Assembly (NCBI RefSeq): GCF_000829375.1
Contig: NZ_AP014624.1
Location: 1,488,001 to 1,552,000, forward strand
Source: Chryseobacterium sp. StRB126
GTDB lineage: Bacteria > Bacteroidota > Bacteroidia > Flavobacteriales > Weeksellaceae
Length of the DNA: 64,000 nucleotides
Reading direction: 5' to 3'
Shown: positions 55,704-64,000 of the stretch, piece after piece
Layout of the letters: each line of letters starts with the position of its first letter
Numbering within the stretch: the stretch's first letter is position 1
Made by a program: the position numbers and the translations under genes
Notes under the pieces: model-generated
The model's input: the letters and a program-made list of their open reading frames with translations, nothing else
What the model was told of the DNA's origin: nothing
Database searches by the model: none

Positions 55704-55926
55704 GATACGTCATTGCGAGTGAAGCGAAGCAATCTCAACAAATCTAACTCTATATTTTATCATTAAATATTTATCCGTTCAACCGGTAAAAACTTGTTTC
55801 TGCATTCTGAATATAGACAGAAGGTCAGCGAACGCAGTTCAGAAGCAGAATGAAGAATCTCAGTATAGAAAAAACCTCGCAGATCAAGCAGATAAATAGA
55901 TCCATAAACATCTTCGAAATCTGTTA
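55704..55926. repeat. Cluster of dispersed intergenic repeat fragments
   Basis: In order: GTCATTGCGAGTGAAGCGAA then GCAATCTC (55708-55740), a CATTCTGAA...AGAATGAAGAATCTC block (about 55803-55863), and CTCGCAGATCAAGCAGAT (about 55876). They are three different repeat types side by side. No gene is supported. Confidence 0.55.
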
Positions 55927-55947
55927 GAAATTCATCAAATAAGAAGT

Positions 55948-58113
55948 TTATTGATTCATCCTGCTTCTTTCCTCCTCATTCCCGAAACTTCTATCCTTAG
56001 ATTTCAAATTATTATTCCCGAATCTGTAGCTTAATGAAAGTCTGAAACCTCTTGTATAATTATTGTTTCTGAAATTGGTTTCAATCCCATTAGACTGATA
56101 AGAGATCAGGGGTCTTTGGCTGTTCAGAAGATCAGTTCCGGTAAGAGATATTGAAAGCTTTTTATCCAGACACAATATTTTTACAGTAACATCCAGAATA
56201 TTCATCGTAGAAATATGGAAGATCTGGTATCTGCCAGGAAGTTGTAAGCCATAATTAACACTTAAAGAAACTGTTTTTTTCTTATTAAGAGTAAAGTCAT
56301 TATTGCTGTACAGATAAGCATTGTAGCCATCAATAGAGGCGGTGTAAGGAACTTTAGATTTTACATTCTGATAATTAACATTAAACCCTGAAAAGCTGTT
56401 CCACCCTTTTACCGCACTGAAATTATAAGAGGTTGAAAAGCCGATCTGGTAAGTGTCAGCATAATTCATGGGTATATTTCTGGTAATATTGGTTTCAGGA
56501 TTTAAAATAGACAATGCCTGCCCGAAATCTGAAACTTTGGAATAATATAATGAAGAAGTCCATTTTTGTCCCTTGATATAGGAAAACTCTAAATTGTCAA
56601 TAATAGAAGGCTTCAGATAAGGATTTCCTTCAGAATAGTAAAATGGACTTGTTCGCACAACAAACGGATTCAGATAATCAAAATCCGGACGTCTGATCCT
56701 TCTGTTATAATTCAATGAAAAGGAATGATTGGTGTTCATGGTATACGTAAGATAAGCCGTTGGAAACAGTTTGATATAATTATTCTTGTCGGTCTGATTA
56801 CGGTTCTCAGAAAATCCAATGGTTTGGGTAGCTTCAGCACGTAATCCAAGTTTTGCCTCCCATTGACTGTTGAATTTTCTGCTCAATGAAAAATATAGGG
56901 CCTCATTATATTCCTTGTAAATGAAAGTATTGGACTGGTCCGTATCGAGTACAGCCACTCCTGTTTCTTTATGGTAGGCTGAAAAATTATTGTCAGTACG
57001 GGTAAAAGAAAAACGGCCACCGAAATTAAGATCAACCCAAGACAGTTTGGTTTCCAGATCTGCTTTTCCAGAATAATTTCGAATTTTGTTCACGTTGGAA
57101 TTCAGTGCAGAAAAATAAGTGCCGGGAAGCATTTGCTTGTTGGCATCAAGCTCACTGCCATAGAAGTCTCTTGTATCATCCTTTTTATAGTCAAAAAAGT
57201 CAAAATCTGTGGTCAGTATAGTTCTTGCACTGTCCATTTTTATCGTGTTGAACCAGTTTAAACTATGAATATTGGGTTTGTTGGAAGACTGAGTATCAGA
57301 AGAAATGAAAGAATCAGGCAGTGAGTTTTGATAATTTATTCTTGATGTAAACGGTGAACCCGAACCGTTTTCTGTACTGAAGCTTCCCAAATATTTTAAT
57401 CCGGTTGTCCATTGATCTGTGACTTTATAATCAGCTCCCAAGCTGATGCCCAGATTCTTATTCTTACTGATACTTTGTGTATCCATAGACCATAATTCAT
57501 TTTGATAATAAGTGTTGGTTTGAGAACTGGAACGAAATTTTTGCTGTTCCACATACACAGAAGATTGTAGAGAAAGTTTTCCATGGTTATAATTAAACAT
57601 TCCCTGAACACTGTTTCCGGCATAGAACCTTTGAGTATAATTGGTTCCTACGCTGGCATTCCATGAATTCTTTTTTGCGGTTTTAAGTTTAATATTGATA
57701 ATACCGTTGTTTCCTTCCGCTTCATATTTTGCAGGTGGAGAAGTGATAACTTCAATACTTTTAATATTATCCGAAGGAATGGTTTTCAGGAAAGCAGCAA
57801 CCTCATTGGCCGGAATTTTTTGAATATGGTCATCAATCATAATCAATACTTCCCCTTTTCCTACGATGGAAACTGTTTCATCTTGAACTCTTACCATCGG
57901 AGCAGATTTTAAAGCATCCAAAGCATTACCACCCGTTGAAGCTGTAGAATTCTCAACATTATAAATCAATCGATCTACTTTTCTTTCAATAATTTTTTTT
58001 TCTTTTTTTATGACAACAGTTTCTAAAGAGGTTTCATCGTTGGTCTTTTTTTCCTGAGCATTCATCATGTTTAAAAATAAAAGGAGTATCGCTGGAAGAA
58101 GTAAAGTTTTCAT
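55948..58113 (-). CDS. TonB-dependent-receptor-like outer-membrane beta-barrel protein
   Basis: 721 residues. A signal peptide (about 1-19, ending MNAQ) leads into a plug-like domain (ERKVDRLIYNVENSTASTGGNALDALKSAP, VLIMIDDHIQKI, SIEVITSPPAKYEAEGNNGIINIKL) and a barrel up to SLSYRFG and a short charged tail. It lacks the usual N-terminal carboxypeptidase-like domain. This matches the outer membrane protein beta-barrel family allied to TonB-dependent receptors. It is divergent from a LytS/LytTR two-component system starting at 58259, which may control it. The ligand is unknown, possibly a peptide or metal compound. Confidence 0.88.
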   Translation of the reverse strand: MKTLLLPAILLLFLNMMNAQEKKTNDETSLETVVIKKEKKIIERKVDRLIYNVENSTASTGGNALDALKSAPMVRVQDETVSIVGKGEVLIMIDDHIQKIPANEVAAFLKTIPSDNIKSIEVITSPPAKYEAEGNNGIINIKLKTAKKNSWNASVGTNYTQRFYAGNSVQGMFNYNHGKLSLQSSVYVEQQKFRSSSQTNTYYQNELWSMDTQSISKNKNLGISLGADYKVTDQWTTGLKYLGSFSTENGSGSPFTSRINYQNSLPDSFISSDTQSSNKPNIHSLNWFNTIKMDSARTILTTDFDFFDYKKDDTRDFYGSELDANKQMLPGTYFSALNSNVNKIRNYSGKADLETKLSWVDLNFGGRFSFTRTDNNFSAYHKETGVAVLDTDQSNTFIYKEYNEALYFSLSRKFNSQWEAKLGLRAEATQTIGFSENRNQTDKNNYIKLFPTAYLTYTMNTNHSFSLNYNRRIRRPDFDYLNPFVVRTSPFYYSEGNPYLKPSIIDNLEFSYIKGQKWTSSLYYSKVSDFGQALSILNPETNITRNIPMNYADTYQIGFSTSYNFSAVKGWNSFSGFNVNYQNVKSKVPYTASIDGYNAYLYSNNDFTLNKKKTVSLSVNYGLQLPGRYQIFHISTMNILDVTVKILCLDKKLSISLTGTDLLNSQRPLISYQSNGIETNFRNNNYTRGFRLSLSYRFGNNNLKSKDRSFGNEEERSRMNQ

Positions 58114-58258
58114 AGTCTTTGTCTTTATTTTTCAGCAAAACTGCAGCATTGAGCCACCAGAAACCAATTTTATCGACGTTCCCCGGTATTTTGTCGACAA
58201 ACCCGCTGTGAAGCTTTTCCATAAAAACCTATTTTTACAAAAAAAAATAATAACCGAT

Positions 58259-59281
58259 ATGGGAAAACTATATCTGAATAAAAAGACAGAAGCTGGCCTG
58301 CATATCTTATTTTGGCTGCTGACTCTGTATTTTATGCTGGTGGGCAAACCGCTTTCTTTCGAAATACCAGAATTGGATTTATTCTTTAAAACCTATGCTG
58401 TAGTTTTCGTGCTGACATTCTATTTTAATTATATCATGGTAATGCCAAGGATCTTCAAAGATTTTAAATGGATAAAACTATTGGCAGGAATTATCATTAC
58501 TTATCTGTTCTTTACATTAACCCGATTTGTGATTGAACAGATTCTTACGGACTGGTGGCTAGGGCAGGTGAATTACACAAGTCCGGTCTTAGGAAGCTAT
58601 CTTCTGGATAACCTTGCCTACAGCAGCAAACCTATTATTTTTAGCTCATTTTTATGGTTAATTATTCATGTGATAAGACTCTTAGAATATAATAAAGTGA
58701 TTCTGGAAGAACAGAAAAATACAGAGATCAAATTCCTTAAAGCACAGATCAATCCGCATTTTATTTTCAATACCTTGAATAATATCTATTCAATGGTTCA
58801 TTTTCAATCTCCGGAATCCCTTTCTGCTATTGAAAAGCTGAGCAGTATCATGCGTTTTACCACTTATGAGGCCCAAAAAGAACATATCGCCCTGTCAGAA
58901 GAGCTGGATTATATAAAAGCCTATATAGAGCTGGAGGAATTAAGACACTATGAAAATAATATCGTAAAATGGCAGTCAGGAATTAAAGATGAAAAACAAA
59001 GAATAGCACCGTATATTCTGTCACCATTGATAGAAAATGCCTTAAAACATGGAGCTTATTCAGAAAAAGATCCCATTGAAATCAATATAAATTCTGATGA
59101 TAAAAATCTGAATTTTGAAGTCATTAATTCTATAGGAAATAAAAAAACAGATAAACTGGGCGGTATTGGCTTAGACAACCTTAAAAACAGGCTAGATATG
59201 CTGTATCACGGAAAATATAAGCTGGAAACCATCCGTCTTGAAAATAAATTTAAAGCATCCATACAAATTCAACTTTCATGA
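58259..59281 (+). CDS. LytS-type sensor histidine kinase
   Basis: 340 residues. Four membrane helices (about residues 12-30, 43-61, 71-91 and 122-141) precede the His_kinase core with FLKAQINPHFIFNTLNN (phospho-acceptor H167) and an ATPase domain with LSPLIENALKHG and GGIGLDNLKNRL. There is no sizeable sensor domain, so it may sense through its membrane part or a partner. It overlaps the response regulator gene by 4 bases (ATGA) and is divergent from the outer-membrane receptor. The ATG at 58259 is used; the longer frame upstream has no good start and overlaps the opposite gene. Confidence 0.92.
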   Translation: MGKLYLNKKTEAGLHILFWLLTLYFMLVGKPLSFEIPELDLFFKTYAVVFVLTFYFNYIMVMPRIFKDFKWIKLLAGIIITYLFFTLTRFVIEQILTDWWLGQVNYTSPVLGSYLLDNLAYSSKPIIFSSFLWLIIHVIRLLEYNKVILEEQKNTEIKFLKAQINPHFIFNTLNNIYSMVHFQSPESLSAIEKLSSIMRFTTYEAQKEHIALSEELDYIKAYIELEELRHYENNIVKWQSGIKDEKQRIAPYILSPLIENALKHGAYSEKDPIEININSDDKNLNFEVINSIGNKKTDKLGGIGLDNLKNRLDMLYHGKYKLETIRLENKFKASIQIQLS

Positions 59282-59979
59282 AACAAAAGATCAATTGTAT
59301 TATCCTTGATGATGAGCCCTTTGCGGTAAGGCTTTTAAATGATTATGCCCTAAAAACAGATCTGCTGAATATCATCTATGCCGGAAGTGATGTGTATGAA
59401 GTCATGAAATTGTTGGGTTCAGAAAATATAGATCTTATTTTTATTGATATTCAGATGCCTGAACTTACAGGAATTGAAATGATGAAAATGTTCAATAAGA
59501 ATCATAATTTCATCGTAACCACTGCCTATGCTGAATATGCTCTGGAAGCTTTCGATTTTCATGTTGTCGATTTTTTACTGAAACCTATTACTTTCAATCG
59601 TTTTTATCAGGGAGTACAGAAATTTATACAATGGCAGCAGGCTTTCATTCCCGAGCCACAGATGGATCATCTTTTTGTGCGGTCAGACAGAAAATACTAC
59701 AAAATAGCCTTTGATGAGATTATTTATATTGAAGGATTGAAAGATTATATCAGAATTCACACCATCAACGATAAAATCATGGTGCTGGAAAATATGAAAG
59801 ATATCTTAGAGAAACTTCCCGAAAACAGATTTATGCGTATTCATCGGTCTTACATCATCGCGACTGATAAAATCAAAGTCATTGAAGGAAACAGAATCCA
59901 GATGAGAAACCAGGACTTCGTTACTGTAGGAGAAACTTACCGGAAACCTTTCTCAGAATGGATTGAAACCAGCGGATAA
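59278..59979 (+). CDS. LytTR-family response regulator
   Basis: 233 residues. The receiver domain has DDEP (acidic pocket) and LIFIDIQMPELTG with the phospho-acceptor D57, and K in LLKPITF. The C-terminal LytTR DNA-binding domain (about 130-230) shows DHLFVRSDRKYYKI, DEIIYIEGLKDYIRIHT and RFMRIHRSYIIATDKI. Its ATG overlaps the stop of the kinase gene. LytTR regulators usually bind direct-repeat sites near the genes they control, here most likely the divergent receptor. Confidence 0.95.
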   Translation: MKQKINCIILDDEPFAVRLLNDYALKTDLLNIIYAGSDVYEVMKLLGSENIDLIFIDIQMPELTGIEMMKMFNKNHNFIVTTAYAEYALEAFDFHVVDFLLKPITFNRFYQGVQKFIQWQQAFIPEPQMDHLFVRSDRKYYKIAFDEIIYIEGLKDYIRIHTINDKIMVLENMKDILEKLPENRFMRIHRSYIIATDKIKVIEGNRIQMRNQDFVTVGETYRKPFSEWIETSG

Positions 59980-60075
59980 TGCTTTTATATTTTTTTTAAT
60001 TACGCCGAAATTTCAATTTCAAGAAAAGAAAAATAACAGCAAAAAATCATAATTTGTAAGATTTGAAAGCGTTTA

Positions 60076-60152
60076 AATTTTCTCGCAGATTTTACAGATT
60101 ACACAGAAATCATACATAATCATCTGTGGAAATCTGTGCTATCTGTGGGAAA
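60076..60152. repeat. GCAGAT/CTGTG dispersed repeat
   Basis: CTCGCAGATTTTACAGATTA through ATCTGTGCTATCTGTGGGA: the second good copy of the family at 54648-54720, lying between the response regulator and the hydrolase gene. Confidence 0.65.
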
Positions 60153-60183
60153 AACCTATTGCATTACCTCTATCCGCAAGAAC

Positions 60184-61116
60184 CTATTGACAATGTTTCA
60201 ACATCCAATCATAAATCTCACTCAGCACCTGTTCCCGTATCTCCTCATTTAAAATCTCATGACGCATCTCCGGATAGATCTTTGCATCCACATCCTGAAA
60301 TCCATCAGCCTTTAAATTGTTGACGGTAAGCATTACTCCTTTACTAAAATCTCCAATCGGATCATTCTGTCCACTTACGAACAGAAAAGGGAATGATGGA
60401 GAAATAGAACTTGCCCAGTTTCTGGAAGTCGCTCTTTTATAAACCGTAAACAGGGTGTAAAAAGCATTGTGAGTAAAAGGAATTCCACACAATTCATCCT
60501 GTTCAAAAGCTCTTCTGTTCTTAGGATTAATGCTGAGCCAGCTTGTATCACCAAAGTCCTTATCCTTTTTAAACTGCTTATTGTTAACCTTAGTAAAAAC
60601 AGAATTTAGAAAAGTACGATGATGAGGAGCAATCCTATTAGCTAACGATAAATACCCTCTTAATACATCAATTCCCGGCAAAGGGCCGCCGGTTCCGGTA
60701 ATAATAGCTCCTGCAAACTTGCTGCTGGCTCGTTGAAGAAGACAACGGGTAATAAATGATCCCATAGAATGCCCCAAAATAAAATGAGGAATATCCGGAT
60801 ATTCTTTTGCAAGATGGTCTGCCATCATTTCTGCATCAGCAATTAGCCTTTCATCAGGTTGATCAAGCTGGAAGAAACCAATCTCGCTTTTATCTTTTAC
60901 AGATTTTCCATGACCCAGATGATCATAGGTAAGAACAGCAATCCCATGACTGGCAAAATACTCTGCTATTTCCGCATATCTTCCGCTGTGTTCCTGCATA
61001 CCGTGAACGATGAGGAGAGTAGCTTTTGCTGTTTCTGAGGAAAACAGAGTATGAAAAAGTTGGGACTCGCTGTTTATTTTTGATGGTAGATATGATGATG
61101 TTCGGAATGAAGCCAT
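60184..61116 (-). CDS. Alpha/beta hydrolase, monoacylglycerol-lipase-like
   Basis: 310 residues. The alpha/beta-hydrolase core shows LLIVHGMQEHSGRYAEIAEYF (oxyanion HG), LTYDHLGHGKS, ILGHSMGS with the nucleophile S117, then LFVSGQNDPIGDFSKG (acidic residue) and KIYPEMRHEIL (catalytic His). This is the pattern of serine hydrolases like monoglyceride lipase or lysophospholipase. No signal peptide is visible, so it is cytoplasmic. The gene for an unknown exported protein lies 15 bases upstream on the same strand, so both may form an operon. Confidence 0.93.
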   Translation of the reverse strand: MASFRTSSYLPSKINSESQLFHTLFSSETAKATLLIVHGMQEHSGRYAEIAEYFASHGIAVLTYDHLGHGKSVKDKSEIGFFQLDQPDERLIADAEMMADHLAKEYPDIPHFILGHSMGSFITRCLLQRASSKFAGAIITGTGGPLPGIDVLRGYLSLANRIAPHHRTFLNSVFTKVNNKQFKKDKDFGDTSWLSINPKNRRAFEQDELCGIPFTHNAFYTLFTVYKRATSRNWASSISPSFPFLFVSGQNDPIGDFSKGVMLTVNNLKADGFQDVDAKIYPEMRHEILNEEIREQVLSEIYDWMLKHCQ

Positions 61117-61131
61117 AAGGATGTTTAAATA

Positions 61132-61716
61132 TTATTTGATTTTGATTTCAGGGATTCTATAATTTCCTATTACTTCAATCAATTGAGAAGGATTAGTTTT
61201 TAAATTTTTGAAAAATTGATCCATATTTTCTTTATATCCTCTTTGGCTTATTGCGAAAAGTAAAAGCCCATTGTTTTTACTATTAGTAATGATTTTGTAA
61301 CGGTAGACGTTCCTTTCAGCAATTAGGATTTCCTTTCCATCTTTCGAGTTCTCACTAATTAAAAAGTCTAAAATATATTCTCCATCCTTCTCAAGAACTT
61401 GATAATTGACAATCGGATTGATTTTTTTCATTTCTTCAAGCTCAGCTATTTTATGGTCAATAACTTCCTTAAGTTTAAAGTCTCCTTTTACAAAATCAAT
61501 CAGGACCATGCTATTGTATTTGTTGATTTTTTCCTTGGGTTCTATATACTCTTGTTTAAAGTACATATCATTAGGATGTGAGCTCCACGCCAAATTATAA
61601 ACCTTTTGTCCTAAGTTGATAGGCCCAGGTATACCTAAATATTCTTCCACTTTATCTTGTGCTTTTAAATAAAATATCGGAATTATAAGAAATAAGAACA
61701 GGATTTTAGATTTCAT
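61132..61716 (-). CDS. Hypothetical exported protein
   Basis: 194 residues, not recognised. A signal peptide (about 1-20, ending YLKAQ) is followed by a domain with YLGIPGPINLGQKVYNLAWSS, MVLIDFVKGDFKLKEVIDHK and QFFKNLKTNPSQLIEVIGNY. The mature protein would be periplasmic or at the outer membrane. It lies 15 bases upstream of the hydrolase gene and is probably co-transcribed. No catalytic motif is evident; the coding call rests on the signal peptide and length. Confidence 0.75.
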   Translation of the reverse strand: MKSKILFLFLIIPIFYLKAQDKVEEYLGIPGPINLGQKVYNLAWSSHPNDMYFKQEYIEPKEKINKYNSMVLIDFVKGDFKLKEVIDHKIAELEEMKKINPIVNYQVLEKDGEYILDFLISENSKDGKEILIAERNVYRYKIITNSKNNGLLLFAISQRGYKENMDQFFKNLKTNPSQLIEVIGNYRIPEIKIK

Positions 61717-61942
61717 TGTAAGTTTATCTTAATAGTAAATATAGACTATTTTGAATAAATGTTAAGAGGAAACTTATCTTCCAGAGGTGTAACTTCATTT
61801 CTCTTTTATAAACTCTGAACTTTTTCTATAAATTATATCTGAGATGTATTCAATATTGTGTTAATGACTCAATACAGATAATTGTTTCTGTTTTTAGTCT
61901 TATGATTTTCATCCTATTCAAAAATAAAATCTATCTATAATT

Positions 61943-61973
61943 TGCTCACCCAATTTTTTAAAAGTAATTTTGC
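61943..61973 (+). promoter_or_regulatory. Full Bacteroidota promoter of purA
   Basis: TTG at 61943-61945 and TAATTTTG at 61966-61973 are 20 bases apart, 25 bases before the purA ATG. Confidence 0.65.
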
Positions 61974-61998
61974 ACGAATCTTAAAACAAAAGTAAAAT

Positions 61999-63285
61999 AT
62001 GTCAACTTATGTAGTTGTAGGCCTTCAGTATGGAGATGAAGGTAAAGGTAAAATCACGGATGTTTTATCAGCAAAATCGGACTATGTAGTACGTTTCCAA
62101 GGGGGAGACAACGCTGGTCACACGGTATATGTTGGTGAAGAAAAATTCGTTCTACACCTTCTTCCTTCAGGAGTTCTTCAATGCAAAGGGAAATGTATCA
62201 TTGCGAACGGAGTAGTGGTAAACCCTAAGTCTTTTATTAGAGAAGTTGGTCAGATCGAGAGCAAAGGCTTGAGAACAGATCACATTTTTATTAGCAGAAG
62301 AGCGCATGTGATCATGCCTTACCACATTCTTTTGGATACTTACCGTGAAGAGGAACAGGGAGGAACTCAGATTGGAACAACCAAAAAAGGAATCGGACCT
62401 TGCTACGAAGATAAAATTGCAAGAGTCGGAATCAGAATGGTTGACCTATTAAACCCTGAGATTTTAAGAGATAAAATTGAGAAAAACCTAAAGGTTAAAA
62501 ATTCTCTTTTTGAAAAATATTACGGAAAACCGACATTAGACGTTGAAGAAATTTACAACGAATATTTAGAAATCGGAAAACAGCTTCAGGACAGAATCGT
62601 TGATACTGAAGTAGAGCTAAACGAAGCGATCAGAGATGGTAAAAATGTTTTATTTGAAGGAGCGCAAGCTTTAATGCTTGATATCGACTTCGGTACTTAT
62701 CCGTATGTAACTTCATCTTCTCCATCTACAGGAGGAGTTTGTTCGGGAGCAGGAGTGCCACCAACATCACTTCAAAATCTGATTGGTGTTGCAAAAGCAT
62801 ACTGTACAAGAGTAGGTAACGGACCTTTCCCATCTGAATTAGACAACGAATTAGGTGAGAAAATCAGACAAATCGGTGGTGAATTCGGAGCAACTACAGG
62901 AAGACCGAGAAGAACAGGTTGGTTAGACCTTGTTTCTTTAAAGCATGCTTGTATGATTAACGGAATCAATAACCTTGTTATTACAAAACTGGACGTTCTT
63001 ACAGGAATTGAAAACCTTAAAATCGTTACCCACTACAAAACTGAAGACGGAAAAATTATTGATTACTTTACTTCGTCAACAGAAAAGTTGTATAACTATG
63101 AGCCAATCTATCAGGATTTACCAGGTTGGGAGGAAGATATCACAAAAGCTAGAAGCTATGATGAACTTCCGGACAATGCTCAGAAATACATCGAGTTTAT
63201 TGAGAAATATTTAGGAATTAACGTATACTTAGTTTCTGTAGGTCCTGAAAGAAGTCAGAACATCATCAGAAAAGAATTATTCTAA
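61999..63285 (+). CDS. purA: Adenylosuccinate synthase
   Basis: 428 residues, the usual length. PurA joins IMP and aspartate with GTP in the first committed step to AMP. Visible are GLQYGDEGKGKITD, FQGGDNAGHTVYVG with the catalytic His, GIGPCYEDKIARVGIR, FEGAQALMLDIDFGTYPYVTSSSPSTGG and TTGRPRRTGWLDL. All key residues are in place. It is a single gene with a clear promoter and terminator. Confidence 0.98.
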   Translation: MSTYVVVGLQYGDEGKGKITDVLSAKSDYVVRFQGGDNAGHTVYVGEEKFVLHLLPSGVLQCKGKCIIANGVVVNPKSFIREVGQIESKGLRTDHIFISRRAHVIMPYHILLDTYREEEQGGTQIGTTKKGIGPCYEDKIARVGIRMVDLLNPEILRDKIEKNLKVKNSLFEKYYGKPTLDVEEIYNEYLEIGKQLQDRIVDTEVELNEAIRDGKNVLFEGAQALMLDIDFGTYPYVTSSSPSTGGVCSGAGVPPTSLQNLIGVAKAYCTRVGNGPFPSELDNELGEKIRQIGGEFGATTGRPRRTGWLDLVSLKHACMINGINNLVITKLDVLTGIENLKIVTHYKTEDGKIIDYFTSSTEKLYNYEPIYQDLPGWEEDITKARSYDELPDNAQKYIEFIEKYLGINVYLVSVGPERSQNIIRKELF

Positions 63286-63303
63286 TATTCTTAGAACATA
63301 AAT

Positions 63304-63340
63304 AAAAAGAGACGGTCAGTTTTGATCGTCTCTTTTTTTT
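63304..63340 (+). terminator. Terminator of purA
   Basis: AAAAAGAGACGGTCA and TGATCGTCTCTTTTT form a long stem with a 4-base loop and a run of T, 18 bases after the stop. Confidence 0.9.
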
Positions 63341-63349
63341 GTTTGCTAT

Positions 63350-63378
63350 CCATGTCAAGGTTTTAAACCTTGGCATGG
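63350..63378. repeat. Perfect inverted repeat
   Basis: CCATGTCAAGGTTT and AAACCTTGGCATGG pair over 14 bases (one G-T) around a single T. It looks like a small palindromic repeat directly after the purA terminator. Confidence 0.5.
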
Positions 63379-63420
63379 ATTTATTGAAAACTCTTATATT
63401 TAACTCTTATATATAATCAA

Positions 63421-63711
63421 ATGGAAAATAATAGAGTGCCTCAATCTACAATGAGCAATATTGTAATAAGTTTATACTTTACTATTGCATATGCTGTTTT
63501 AATAGGTGTTTATTTAGGGTTTCCAATAAATCTTCATAGTAATTTTCTGCTGGATTTGTTTATTGTTTGCAGCTTGTTATTGAGTGTTGCCGGTATTTAT
63601 TTTGCCGGTAAAAGTTATAAAAGAGCAAAGATCAGTTCCGTTATTCTTATTATTATCAATTCTTTGGGATTATTAATACCAGTGATTATGCTGCTGATGA
63701 TTTTTACATAA
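63421..63711 (+). CDS. Hypothetical small membrane protein
   Basis: 96 residues, not recognised. Three membrane helices (about 12-33, 42-63 and 71-94), with a basic loop (GKSYKRAKISS) between the second and third, indicate an inner-membrane protein with no soluble domain. It lies downstream of the purA terminator and before the TonB-like gene, with no obvious promoter box. Function unknown; coding is likely because of the clear helix pattern. Confidence 0.65.
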   Translation: MENNRVPQSTMSNIVISLYFTIAYAVLIGVYLGFPINLHSNFLLDLFIVCSLLLSVAGIYFAGKSYKRAKISSVILIIINSLGLLIPVIMLLMIFT

Positions 63712-63898
63712 TCCAATACTTTAATGCATTTTAGGTATATATTTTCAATGGTTGAAATGTTAAATTTTAAACATTTTCATAAAATTTTATAATATTATGT
63801 TGTTTTGGTAAAATTCTGGCAAATCTTTTGATATTGAAACACTGCTTATCGATAAGAACTAACAATCACATTTTTTAACAGTTTAAATAGTAATAGTG

Positions 63899-64000
63899 AT
63901 GAAACACCAGAATCAAAACCAGGAATTTCGTTTTAACGAAGTCCTTTTCGAGCACCGCAATAAAGAGTACGGTGCTTATGTATTAAGAAACGAATCAGAT
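63899..64000 (+). CDS. TonB-like energy-transducer protein, 5' end (cut by window end)
   Basis: The first 34 codons of a gene that runs off the window. The N-terminus MKHQNQNQEFRFNEVLFEHR continues into NKEYGAYVLRNESD, which is typical of cytoplasmic starts of TonB-family proteins of Bacteroidota, where the membrane helix follows directly. TonB with ExbB/ExbD would power the TonB-dependent receptors found elsewhere in the window. The assignment rests on this short stretch. Confidence 0.65.
   Translation, partial: MKHQNQNQEFRFNEVLFEHRNKEYGAYVLRNESD

Noticed and set aside
58067-58258. N-terminal extension of the LytS-type kinase
   Set aside because: It would overlap the start of the divergent receptor gene and adds 64 residues not expected in the family; ATG 58259 begins at the normal place.

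Overview
The window is AT-rich chromosomal DNA from a flavobacterium of the Chryseobacterium/Elizabethkingia type (Bacteroidota). The evidence is the gene content (SusC/SusD pair, Oar-like TonB-dependent receptor, T9SS type A sorting domain, GSCFA, DUF4269 and DUF2461 proteins, GG-leader peptide), the Bacteroidota -7 promoter box TAnnTTTG in front of many genes, and tRNA genes without encoded CCA. The genus is inferred, not proven.

Layout. 1-5.7 kb: end of a Kdp potassium uptake locus (kdpB 3' end, kdpC, a BBP2-type porin, a stand-alone KdpD sensor domain and a separate membrane histidine kinase). 5.7-11.4 kb: two small unknown genes, a secreted leucine-rich T9SS cargo protein and ligA. 11.6-22.3 kb: an Oar-like receptor, an exported glycerophosphodiester phosphodiesterase, and a SusC-SusD-calcineurin phosphoesterase operon, together a plausible phosphodiester-scavenging module. 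22.3-28.2 kb: an SDR reductase, prmA with an SH3-type exported protein, an e(P4)-type acid phosphatase, and a Crp/Fnr regulator next to an MBL-fold hydrolase with a palindromic candidate operator. This stretch also has REP-like repeats, one of them split by a MITE-like element.

28.3-32.3 kb is the most accessory-looking part: a degenerate tRNA-Thr, then two near-identical terminator/tRNA-Arg/tRNA-Pro cassettes (the second with tRNA-Ser) bracketing small cargo genes: an unknown acidic protein, a secreted nuclease, a secreted HExxH protein, and a cysteine-rich GG-leader peptide. 32.4-40.3 kb: a lipoprotein amidase, aspA, a compact glycan cluster (GT2, GT-like, Wzx-like flippase, FkbM methyltransferase) and DUF2461. 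40.6-53 kb: housekeeping genes (two DEAD-box helicases, DUF47/PiT phosphate transport, polyprenyl synthetase, GSCFA-DUF4269-TatD-membrane protein operon, obg, adk, hpt). 53-60 kb: an ABC-F protein behind a structured leader, a HEAT-repeat gene preceded by a frameshifted small gene, and an outer-membrane receptor divergent from a LytS/LytTR two-component system. 60-64 kb: a monoglyceride-lipase-like hydrolase, an unknown exported protein, purA, a small membrane protein, and the start of a TonB-like gene cut by the window end.

I did not find a complete undescribed defence or mobile system. The best leads are the frameshifted gene at 55.4 kb, the ABC-F leader, the tRNA-bracketed cargo island with its GG-leader peptide, and the Crp/Fnr-MBL pair with its palindrome. 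Several starts were moved downstream of the longest possible reading frame because a TAnnTTTG box overlaps the longer start. No sequence search could be run; family names rest on motifs and length.
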